A stretch of DNA of 64,000 nucleotides from Diorhabda sublineata. Taxonomy: Eukaryota; Arthropoda; Insecta; Coleoptera; Chrysomelidae. A model generated the notes under the pieces. The model saw nothing but the letters and a program-made list of their open reading frames with translations. It was not told the origin of the DNA and ran no database searches. The position numbers and the translations under genes were made by a program. Numbering within the stretch: the first letter of the stretch is position 1; every line of letters begins with the position of its first letter. The stretch spans positions 935,001 to 999,000 of the forward strand of contig NC_079477.1 of the NCBI RefSeq assembly GCF_026230105.1. The letters are read 5' to 3'. Below, in pieces: positions 46,423 through 57,500 of this stretch.

Positions 46423-47785
46423 CTATTTTCCTTCGCTATAATCCTCGTTGAGGACTTCGACATTTTCACTATAAAAAAATTCGGGGTAAATTGCATTCGG
46501 ATCCCAAGTTGAACTATCGGAATCCGCAGTTGAACTTTCGGAGTTCGCAGTTGAATCATCGGAATCCGCAGTTGAAAAATCGGAATCCGCAATTGAAAAA
46601 TCGGAATCCGCAGTTGAAAAATCGGAATCCGCAGTTGGAAAATCGGAACCCGCAGTTGAAAAATCGGAATCCGCAGTTGAAAAATCGGAAACCGCAGTTG
46701 AAAAATCGGAATCCGCAGTTGGAAAATCGGAACCCGCAGTTGAAAAATCGGAATCCGCAGTTGAAAAATCGGAATCCGCAGTTGAAAAATCGGAATCCGC
46801 AGTTGAATAATCGGAATCCGCAGTGGAACTATCGAAATTTTGCGTTGTTCCGCTATCTAGGGTAGTAGTTGTAGCGGTTTTTACTGTTTTTCTCAATTCT
46901 TCTACGTGCACAACTTCCTTTGAACAAATTTTATGTTTAAAACAATTTTGTCGACAGCACAAATAATATTTTGGACATTGTGTATCAGATTCGCATTTAA
47001 ATGGATATGAAAAACTTTCAGGATAAATATTTGAACAAGGAAACGGCCATTTTTGGCATTTTTTCGATTCGGCGTCTAAAGAAATCGAATTGTTTTTGGA
47101 GTTAGAAGTCCAATATGGGTTTTTAATGCTTCTGAATACGCCTTTCGAGCAAACTTTGTGTTTGAAGCAATTTTGACTACAACACAAGTAATTCTTCGGA
47201 CATTGTGTATCGTATTCACATTCGAATTGGTACGTTGATGATTTGGCATACGGTTCGTCACAGATGAATTTCTGTTTAGGACAACTCAGTCCCCGGGTAT
47301 CAGTTTCTGAAACAATTATAGCAAATGAAACTCCATCCTTTTATTTTTCGAAATATTTTTAACTAAAATAATATTAGAACAAATGTGTAGTCCCTCGTAT
47401 ACTAATAACGTAATTTTTTAATTTGTCAAACATGCCGACGTCGGGAATATTAGCCATAACGTATAGTTGCTGACGTAATCAATCACGTGTCAGAATAGAT
47501 GCAGCGTTTAGATGACATATAATCAAAGTCGAATCAAAAATATTTACGTCACTAGATGTTATTCAAAAACGGTGTATTTATTTAAATCTATGTGAAAAAT
47601 TACGAAAATCACTCACTTTTATTTCGTCTGGATAAATATTTAGGAGCTCGTATAATTTTGAATCCTTCCGGTAAGTTATTTAATGTAGCGTAAGATAGAA
47701 CTTGATTTGTATCTGCGTTGTAAATATAATACGAAGAGATTCCTTGAATAATAATAATCACTAATAGAATTTTTTGAAATCCCAT
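46423..47785 (-). CDS. Secreted double-WAP protein with STADSDF heptad tail
   Basis: The model is exon 1 at 47785-47617 (56 codons + 1 base), an intron at 47616-47307 (310 bp, GTGAGT donor, TTTCAG acceptor, phase 1) and exon 2 at 47306-46423, giving 350 residues. MGFQKILLVIIIIQGISS is a likely signal peptide. Two WAP-like modules follow. The first runs from LSCPKQKFIC to CFKHKVC and the second from KKCQKWPFPC to CFKHKIC, both with C-x5-C-x5-CC-x3-C-x5-C spacing. After a Thr-rich linker there are about 14 heptads close to STADSDF, then an acidic C-terminus (ENVEVLNEDYSEGK). Exon structure, intron phase and the YxY..F start of the mature protein match the WAP-mucin gene at 35022-39240, so the two are tandem paralogs. 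WAP domains often act as protease inhibitors or antimicrobials, but the function here is unknown. Confidence 0.8.
46515..46835 (-). repeat. 21-bp coding minisatellite
   Basis: About 14 tandem 21-bp units (AAATCGGAATCCGCAGTTG and variants on the plus strand) encode the STADSDF heptads. Units vary by single substitutions (for example Asp to Gly or Val, Ser to Pro) and never lose frame. Confidence 0.9.
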
Positions 47786-47829
47786 AACTAAAAAATGAAA
47801 AAGAAAACGTAAAAAAGCATGTATATAAT

Positions 47830-48430
47830 ACAAATAAACAAACCTAACCTAACAAATATTTTCATATCAATCAAAAAACTAATTATTATGATTCTACTTA
47901 CCTGTAAAATCTACTCTCATCTTTTTGCAACTACTGTGACTTTTACAATAATTCTGCAAATTAATATCAGTAACGTATTTTCCTTATCATTTTGGTCGTA
48001 TTAAGTAAATATTGAGAGGGTAGGTTAACACTTAAATAATGATAAAATGACAACAAAAGTATTCATGACAAAACTACTCAAGGTCCCCAAAAATCGACAT
48101 AATAATAAATAAACTATTGTATATTGTATTCATATTTATTCAAGTATAAGATAAAAAAAACATACTGGTTTGCCGTTACATATTTATCCCGAATATTAAT
48201 TAAGACTCCCATTATCTCATTATGAAACACTTTCAAATTAAAACTGTTCGAAATTTTCAATCAAATAGTTCGTGTTTGATTTCGTACTGTCCACTAAGTT
48301 CCACCGACATAATATGGCTTTACCTTGGTTACTTAAACAACTATCTCTTCTACTTATATGCTCTAATAACTCGTATTTTATCACATTTATCAATTTCTGT
48401 CTCTTCCTCATTAGACCATAAATAATTCCA
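47830..48430. other. Upstream flank of the second WAP gene
   Basis: A TATATA motif on the minus strand near 47822-47827 could serve as a core promoter about 40 bp before the ATG. A CCTAACCTAAC motif near 47840 is a common insect intergenic motif. No other gene was recognised. Confidence 0.4.
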
Positions 48431-48433
48431 CAT

Positions 48434-48603
48434 CCGTGAAGTTAGCCCCCTGATTATATTTTGTTTTTAAATTTCGTTAATGCTAATCGTATATTAAGTG
48501 TGAAGTTTGGCGATAAAAATGAACTTGGACGTTGAATCGGGAAGCCAACTTCAGACAATTCGTGAAATGTTAAAATAATGAAATCAAGGGGCCAGCTTCA
48601 CGG
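48434..48603. mobile_element. Candidate MITE with about 30-bp inverted termini
   Basis: The left end CCGTGAAGTTAGCCCCCTGA matches the reverse complement of the right end, CCGTGAAGCTGGCCCCTTGA, with few mismatches, and the similarity continues for about 30 bp. The element is about 170 bp, contains nested inverted repeats (GTGAAGTTTGGCG and GAAGCCAACTTC) and has no coding capacity. No clear target-site duplication was seen. Confidence 0.6.
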
Positions 48604-51514
48604 CGGTAAACAATCCTATAATCGACACTTCATTCAATTACTTATTGTGAGTTGCTTAATTTAGTTCTTATTTATTCTGTTTTTTTTTTATTTGTATGAA
48701 GAAATTGTATTTGTTTAATTATCTACTAGTTGGGATGATTTATTTATCTATGGTTAACAATAATTGTCTGATTATCTGTAGTGAAGCTGTCATCGGTATA
48801 TAATAAAAAGAAGAAGAATTTGAGGCTATAGTAAGCGTTTGTAGATTGATTTAGGAATAAACTTTCGTATCTTTTCTTTGTTTTCAGGTAAAATTTCACG
48901 TAATAAAGTACTTATATAGAGTTATTAATATTATTGGAACTTGATTAAAATAATGTAATTCTTAGTTTCTAAAGTAACACATTTCTTTCTTCAATTGTAA
49001 AACTATCAGAGTGGTAGTCGTTGTATAAAGCAACATTTGACGTTTGGGTCTTTATATTTCTCCTAAAATATATATTTTCAAGAAAACTTCAAATATTATA
49101 ATGTTTATTATAGTCTTAAAATCCTCTGTTTTTACTTATTGATTTAGTTGGCAAGTAGATTATAAGCAATTCGTTTCTATTTTACCCATTCAGGAACTTT
49201 TCTAGTGTTTTAAATAGGCTTTTTCTTTCAACATAATATACTTACTGTGATTAGAAATAATACAAACAATATTTTTAAAAAATTTATTTCTTATACATAC
49301 GAAATAATTCTGTACAAACCCAAACCTCGAAAGCACGTTATAAATATAAACAATAGTTTAAGCTAATAATATAATGGAGTTTTATTTAACAAAAAATACA
49401 ATAAATCACAATATATTGACTAAATGTGTTGAAAAATTACAGTTAGAATTTTTATTTTTTGTTCAATTTATACAGCAATTTATAGATAGATTTTAATTTT
49501 AGTAATACCTGGTATAATTTGAATATTCTACCTCTAACCATTTTACGTAAATTCTGGAAGCCGCCACTTTTCATTTGAAATTTACTTGTTACTTTATGTC
49601 TCCTTTCAATATGATTCTAAATGCTTTGAAAAAATTTTTCATAATAAAAAATAGGTTGTGTAAAGTTCTGAAAATATATCAAAAAAACATAATAAAACGT
49701 GTATAAGTAAACAATAATCACTTATTATTCAATGCGAAGTTATCATATGTGTAATAATCCTATATAGATAGTTGGTATGGTTCGAAGCACTTTATCTATA
49801 CTGTGCATGCTTGCATACGCAGAACCGAGCTGGAACCTCGGAGGATAGAGAAATCGATGCCATTCTGTCTTCCTTAGTCGGAACAGCTTCAACTTATAGA
49901 AAATGTCCGCATAGAAGTATTATATATATGGAAAGTATGAAAGGATCATAACATATGACTAAGACCCGATGAAATAATCGATTCACGAACAATAATGAAC
50001 ATGATCCGGATTAGATCATGATAAGATTGTCCCGATTTTGAACATTTTTATAGTTATAGTTGCTGACGTATCAGTCACGTGATGGAAGACCTCAGTCATT
50101 TTTTATTTCATATTTTCTGCTACTTAAAATAACGTTGTTTATCTGTACCTAAACATTTTCGGATTCAATGTAGCTTCTCTAACATTATTTTAGTTCTGTA
50201 TCTGTATTTAACATTATGTAAATAGACGAACTAAATAAAGACAATATTTATATAAATACAAATTGAAATTCGCTTTATATGTTCGATAAATTAATAATAT
50301 ACATTAAATCAACGAAGAAAAACATAAATAATAGCAAATGGAGGTTAATAATTTCGTATTTATTTATAAATCTAATTATACACACTGGGTTTAAAGAAGT
50401 CAATCTATGTCAAAATGGCAGTAAACAATTTATTTTCTCGTATGTGTGTTAGTTTTTCCGGTAAGGTAGTTGTTTTATTATTTCATGATGTTGATAGAAC
50501 TTCATAGATACAATTTACATTTGTTTCAGTGAAATTAATACAGCTGAAACCGAGTATTTTCACAGTTTTTTTTTAATTTAGACTTCAAGAATTATTTAAA
50601 ACAATTTACAAAATGTACTGATTTTGTGCTTAAATTACGGGAGTTTTTTGACATTAACCTGTAATGTAATGTATGTAAGAGTTCATACGCACGACGTGTG
50701 CCTCGACAGGCCCCAGTTCTATGTAAGATTCATTGTTCTTATTGACATTAAAGTTTTTTTTAATTACGAGTAATTTGTTTCATTAACCACGTACCTTAAC
50801 AAGTAGGCTGCAAAACGATAACCCAGTGGCAGCATAAGTATACAAACTTAAAGTGAAATGAACTTCTTTTCATTAGATGTAAAGAGCTTTAGTTAGAATC
50901 CTTCTCATTTTCCACAAGTTTTAAGATTATATTTACCGTTTGCTTACACTGAATACATCACTGCATAGTGGAAAAAAACTAACAAATCCACTTTCTGGGA
51001 GCAAATTTTTTACTTTAAAATCGATCACAAACCATAAAAATTTAAGACAAAAACTTTTGTTTACCACACATCGCCTCAATTGAAATGATTCATCCAAATC
51101 ATTTATGTTCTTCTTCTTTTTTATATAACTGTCATAAATATAGAATCAGAACCTACCTAATAAAACTAAAAAGTCTGATATACATTAAAATCAAGTATTA
51201 GAACGAAATTAATATTTAAATTTCTAATTTTTATTGTATCTGCACGTGTCTTTTATTAGACTAATTTAATAAATAGTATATCGAGACCACGTTTGTCATT
51301 ATTCTTTCCCTCTTATAAAATAGCCTTTACCTATACGATTAAGTAGTCAGTAGATGGAAAATGAATTTTAGATAAACGTCAAAATTTAAATCACACTACA
51401 GTTATTGTGGTATTCCTGATTCTAATCATGCAATCTGTCACTGTCATATTATTAATCGATTTAGTTTCAATAATTACAAGATGTTTAGTTAATCGAGGAA
51501 GTCCTGGTTATAAT
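48604..51514. other. Intergenic between WAP cluster and forked
   Basis: No gene was recognised in this long AT-rich stretch. ATAGTTGCTGACGTA followed by CACGTG occurs near 50055-50085 and again near 47463-47492, so it is probably part of a dispersed repeat. A slightly GC-richer patch at 49790-49920 has no coding frame. Confidence 0.45.
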
Positions 51515-51520
51515 TTTATT
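51515..51520 (-). terminator. PolyA signal of the forked gene
   Basis: AATAAA on the minus strand (plus-strand TTTATT at 51515-51520) lies 28 bp after the stop codon. If used, the 3'UTR would be short. Alternatives further downstream are possible. Confidence 0.4.
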
Positions 51521-51547
51521 CTAAACGATTACCTACTAATGGCTAAT

Positions 51548-54500
51548 TCACTCCAACAGATTCAATTTGCTGTTAGTTTTCCTCAGATGCGCCCTCCAAG
51601 GGATGATATTAGGAGTGTCTTCTTCTGACTGTTCTTCCGTTTCGTTATTTTCGTTTTCGAATTTGATGCTTTCGTCGTTATTAACATCGTCGTAACCGTT
51701 ATCTTCTGTAGTTCTATCGTTTGACGTCGTGTTATTATTATCTAAATCTAATTTTTTCGATATCCTTGATTCGTCTACTACTTTCGGAGTATACAGGGTC
51801 GATCTAAAAAGAAAAATATTTTAATTATTCACATAATTATAATTGCGATATATATTTACCGCATTTTAGATTCGGCTTCTTCTTTTTTTTGTAATAATTG
51901 CCGTTTCCATTGCGGTATGGCTCTTAATCGTTTCTCTTCGGCGTCTCTCAGCAATTTTTCTTCTAATTCTTTCCTAGCCTTTTCGGCAGCTTTTTTTGCC
52001 AGCATTTGTCGTTTCCACTCCGGTATTATATTTCCCGTGTTGTCTTTTTCTGGTACCTAAATAAAAAAATGGTTTTTTTTGTTTATTTCCTCCCTTATAA
52101 CCTACGCCATTTTGTCGTACTAATCTTACCTATAATGGGTAGTATTATATATTTTATGGTATTTTGAAAACAAAATTAAATTTCGGCTCCTATTTTGATT
52201 TGGGGATCTAGTGGGGTGAGAAACTTTAAAGTGATTTTAGGTTTGGATACATTCCATTTTTCTGACCAATCTATTTGGTGATTAGGATCGTTGAGGTCAT
52301 CGTGAATATGTCAAAAAACGAAGATTTGTAACCTAACCTAATAAAAATTTTGTTTTGAGAGGTTATTATTTACCTCGACGCTCAAAACGTCAAAAGTCTT
52401 TCAAAAGATAAAGTCGCTTTGTTTTTGAAGCAGATCGTCTTTAAAGACAGTTTTTTTAATGAAAAGGACTGTTTCCAAAGATAAATGGTCGGTTTGAATA
52501 TGAAAAGGACTGTTTTCAAAGTCAAATATCAGTTTTTTTGGAGAAAGGACTGTTTCCATAGATAAATGTCGTTTTATTTTGAAAATAAAACTGTCTAAAG
52601 ACGTTTTTTTATGAAAAGGACTGTTCCCAAAGATAAATGGTCGACTTGAATATGAAAAGGACTGTTTTCAAAGTCAAATATCAGTTTGTTTACGAAAAGG
52701 ACTGTTTTCAAAGACAAATATCAGTTTTTTTGGAGAAAGGACTGTTTCCATACATAAATGTCGTTTTATTTTGAAAATAAAATTGTCTAAAGACGTTTTT
52801 TTTATAAAAAGGACTGTTTCCAAAGATAAATGGTCGACTTGAATATGAAAAGGACTGTTTTCAAAGTCAAATATCAGTTTTTTTGGAGAAAGGACTGTTT
52901 CCATAGATAAATGTCGTTTTATTTTGAAAATAAAACTGTCTAAAGACGTTTTTTTAATGAAAAGGACTGTTTCCAAAGATAAATATCTGTTTTTTTGGAA
53001 AAAGGACTGTTTTCAAAGATAAATGGTCGGTTTGAATATGAAAAGGACTATTTTCAAAGACAAATATCAGTTTTTTTGGAGAAAGGACTGTTTGCATAGA
53101 TAATTGTCGTTTTATTTTGAAAATAAAACTGTCTAAAGACGTTTTTTTATGAAAAGGACTGTTTCCATAGATAAATGTCGTTTTATTTTGAAAATAAAAC
53201 TGTCTAAAGACGTTTTTTTATGAAAAGGACTGTTTCCATAGATAAATGTCGTTTTATTTTGAAAATAAAACTGTCTAAAGACGTTTTTTTATGAAAAGGA
53301 CTGTTCCCAAAGATAAATGGTCGACTTGAATATGAAAAGGACTGTTTTCAAAGTCAAATATCAGTTTGTTTACGAAAAGGACTGTTTTCAAAGACAAATA
53401 TCAGTTTTTTTGGAGAAAGGACTGTTTCCATACATAAATGTCGTTTTATTTTGAAAATAAAATTGTCTAAAGACGTTTTTTTATGAAAAGGACTGTTTCC
53501 ATAGATAAATGTCGTTTTATTTTGAAAATAAAACTGTCTAAAGACGTTTTTTTATGAAAAGGACTGTTTCCATAGATAAATGTCGTTTTATTTTGAAAAT
53601 AAAACTGTCTAAAGACGTTTTTTTATGAAAAGGACTGTTCCCAAAGATAAATGGTCGACTTGAATATGAAAAGGACTGTTTTCAAAGTCAAATATCAGTT
53701 TGTTTACGAAAAGGACTGTTTTCAAAGACAAATATCAGTTTTTTTGGAGAAAGGACTGTTTCCATACATAAATGTCGTTTTATTTTGAAAATAAAATTGT
53801 CTAAAGACGTTTTTTTTATAAAAAGGACTGTTTCCAAAGATAAATGGTCGACTTGAATATGAAAAGGACTGTTTTCAAAGTCAAATATCAGTTTTTTTGG
53901 AGAAAGGACTGTTTCCATAGATAAATGTCGTTTTATTTTGAAAATAAAACTGTCTAAAGACGTTTTTTTAATGAAAAGGACTGTTTCCAAAGATAAATAT
54001 CTGTTTTTTTGGAAAAAGGACTGTTTTCAAAGATAAATGGTCGGTTTGAATATGAAAAGGACTATTTTCAAAGACAAATATCAGTTTTTTTGGAGAAAGG
54101 ACTGTTTCCATAGATAATTGTCGTTTTATTTTGAAAATAAAACTGTCTAAAGACGTTTTTTTATGAAAAGGACTGTTCCCAAAGATAAATGTCGTTTTAT
54201 TTTGAAAATAAAACTGTCTAAAGACGTTTTTTTATGAAAAGGACTGTTTCCATAGATAAATGTCGTTTTATTTTGAAAATAAAACTGTCTAAAGACGTTT
54301 TTTTATGAAAAGGACTGTTTCCATAGATAAATGTCGTTTTATTTTGAAAATAAAACTGTCTAAAGATGTTTTTTTATGAAAAGGACTGTTCCCAAAGATA
54401 AATGGTCGACTTGAATATAAAAAGGACTGTTTTCAAAGACAAATATCAGTTTTTTTATGAAAAGGACTGTTTCCATAGATAAATGTCGTTTTATTTTGAA

Positions 54501-57500
54501 AATAAAACTGTCTAAAGACGTTTTTTTATGAAAAGGACTGTTTCCAAAGATAAATGGTCGGTTTGAATATGAAAAGGACTATTTTCAAAGACAAATATCA
54601 GTTTTTTTATGAAAAGGACTGTTTCCATAGATAAATGTCGTTTTATTTTGAAAATAAAACTATCTAATGACAATTTTTTTATGGAATAGACTATTTACAA
54701 AGATAAATTTGGTTCCTTCATGAAAAAGATTGTTTCCAAAGTAATTGATTAATTTAATTATCTCACCTTTTCGACAAACTTGGTGGTCGTCAATTGCCTT
54801 GTAATCTCCGAAAATATTTCCTTTTCTTTGCTCTCCTCGCATTTAGCTTTCTCGATTTTCATCTTTTTAATCCCCGTTATGTCCTTGGACATTTTCAATT
54901 CGGCGATCAGATCAGTTTTCTGCGCCAAAAACGGTTCGCTCTGAAGACATTGCAAACTCACGCTTCTCGTCGGAGCTGAAAACGTTTTCGAGGCCGCCAC
55001 CTTTTCGGTCCGCCTCAATTGAACCGAATTGAGATCCTGGATACTGATCGCCGACAGAGGTTGATTCTGCTTCTTAACCATTTCGGCATTCGCCTCCTGC
55101 GCCCAAAATTCAAATTTAACAATCTACACAAAATCTCCTTCAGACTCACCTCTCTGGGCTGCAGATCCGGCAAAGGAGGCGGAGGAGGCCCGGCGCTTCT
55201 ATTCGTATCCTTCTTATCTTCGAACTTGGAACATTCGGCGTCTTCGCTTTCCGACAAGCTTCTCATCGAGCGGCTCGACGATGATCTTTTATCGCAGATG
55301 CTTTTCAAATACTCGGACGGTTTGATTAAATTGTTGGAATTAGATGAACCCGGAAACGATGGGGGGACGAAAGGCAACACCCTCTGTTTGTTCACTAGAT
55401 TCGGAGCGTGTTTGTCGGCTTCGTCTCCATCTAGACTGACGATCGTGAGATCCGAACAGGACGAATTCAAACGTCTAGCGGCTACCAGGTGGGGGGGGGG
55501 GAAGAAAACACGGTTCTTATTAATCTACTTTTACTTCTTATTCGTTCATTGATACGAAGATGTGGCGCAAAAGTTGAATTAATTGCACGTCGGCGCGGTT
55601 ACCGTAACTAATAAATCGAATTTTATTCATTTTTTTTTACCTAGAAACCCAAAAATTGTATTCGAAACTTGTAAAATGCAAATAGCGACGGAACCGTTCG
55701 CGTTTCGGGGGAAATTATCGACGAAAATCCGGTTTGACTGAACAAATTTCGATCCCCGGAATCGGATAAATCGCGGTTTTACTAGAAAACGTTATTTTTT
55801 CCCACGGTAAACGGGAAAACAAGATCGGACGGTTGAAATATTGACTAAATGTCCATTTTGACAAAAGATGTCGCTGTGGGGAAGCTCGGTGTTGAAATGA
55901 TTTCGAAAAACCTTTCGGTTGAGCCGAGACCGAGACAAATCGCCGAAAACGCTTCACAAAAGTATCATTTGGAGTCTTGAAAGATTTTGAAAAAGTTGTA
56001 TCAGTGTCACGATGTATTCGGTGTTGCCATCCTAATCGCCGGATCTATCACCCAGCGATGATATTTCAACCGATTTAGGATCGTTTAGGACTTAGTTTGA
56101 GTACAATTTTTGGTCGAAAATGTTTTTTTTTTGGGTACGCGTCGATCGGAAATTGACTTGTTTTGAAATTAGTTTGAGTTTAATTTTGTAAAAAATGGTT
56201 TTTTTGAATTTGATTTGGTCCTAAAATGACTTTGGTCTAATTTGATCGAGAATTGATTCTTCTAAGGTCGATAATTGATTAAAAAATCGTTTGGTGGAAA
56301 TTAATTTGGTCAAATTTTATCGAAAAATTGACCATTTTGGAATTATTTTAATTTCAATTTTGCCCGGAATCGTTTGATTGGGTTTTATTGAGATTTGTTT
56401 GCTGAAAAAATTGATTTTTAAGTGAAACTTGATCGAATTTTGACTTGTCAGTCTTTCTTGGGTGCAGTTTTTTAAAAATAAAGTTATTTTTATATGAAAT
56501 TTATCCGATTATTGACTGTTTTATGTTTAATTTTATCAAAAATGTTTTTTTTGAGTTTGATTTGGTCAAAAAATGACTAATTTGATTAAGAACTGATTCT
56601 TCTAAGATCGATAATTGATTAAAAAATGATTTTTCTATGCCTATTTTGGTCAAAAATGTTTTTTTCGACTATAATTTGAACAGGAATTGGCGTTGTCGAT
56701 TTTTTTGATATTTTTCTTGAGTCCAGTCGTCTCGAAAAATCAAACGTGATCAAATGTAAAATTTTTAATGTTTTTTGAGTTTGGTATGTTCAAAAAATGA
56801 CTTGAGTCTAATCTATTCAAAAATTGTTTGTATTCAATGAATTTTCTATGCCCAAATTGGTCTAAAATGTCTTTGTTTGGTACAATATAGTCGAAAATTA
56901 GTCTTCCTGAAATTAATTAGTTCGATTTTGTCAAAAATCGCTTTTCGGTGATTACAATCGATCAAAAATGGCATTTGAAGAATAATTTTTATTGTTTCAA
57001 TTGACTTTTTGTTATTTAATTTGTTTAAAAATGGTTTTTTCAGAGTGGTTTAGCCTTTCTGAATCGGTTCGAGCTTAATCGTCTAAAATTAATTTGATTA
57101 AACATTGACGTCTCTGTGTTCATTATTTTGTTTAAAAAATGATTTTATTTGTAAAAAAATATATTTTGGCCGAAATTTTGTGAAAAATGGGCTTTTCTAA
57201 AATTAATTTTATCAAAAAGAGACTTTTTTGAGTTTGATTTTGTCAAAAAATGGTTCTAATGTAATTTAATCGAAAATTGACATTTATGAAACTAATTTAA
57301 CCAAAATTTTAGGTTATAAAATGGTTTTACTAGACCTTATTTAGTGAAATATGTCTTTTTTGAGTTCAATTTTGTAAGAAATTGGCTTTTCTGGATTGAA
57401 TTTTATCGAAAAGAGACTTTTTTGAGTATGAAATTGTCAAAAAATGACTTTTTTGGGTTTGATTTTGTCAAAAAGAGACTTTTTTGAGTGATTTTGTCAT

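Noticed and set aside
46491..46865. 124-codon frame of RNPQLK repeats on the plus strand
   Set aside because: It is the antisense of the STADSDF coding repeat in the second WAP gene.
55019..55552. 177-codon plus-strand frame opposite forked exons
   Set aside because: It overlaps the minus-strand exons with consistent splice phases and has no features of its own.
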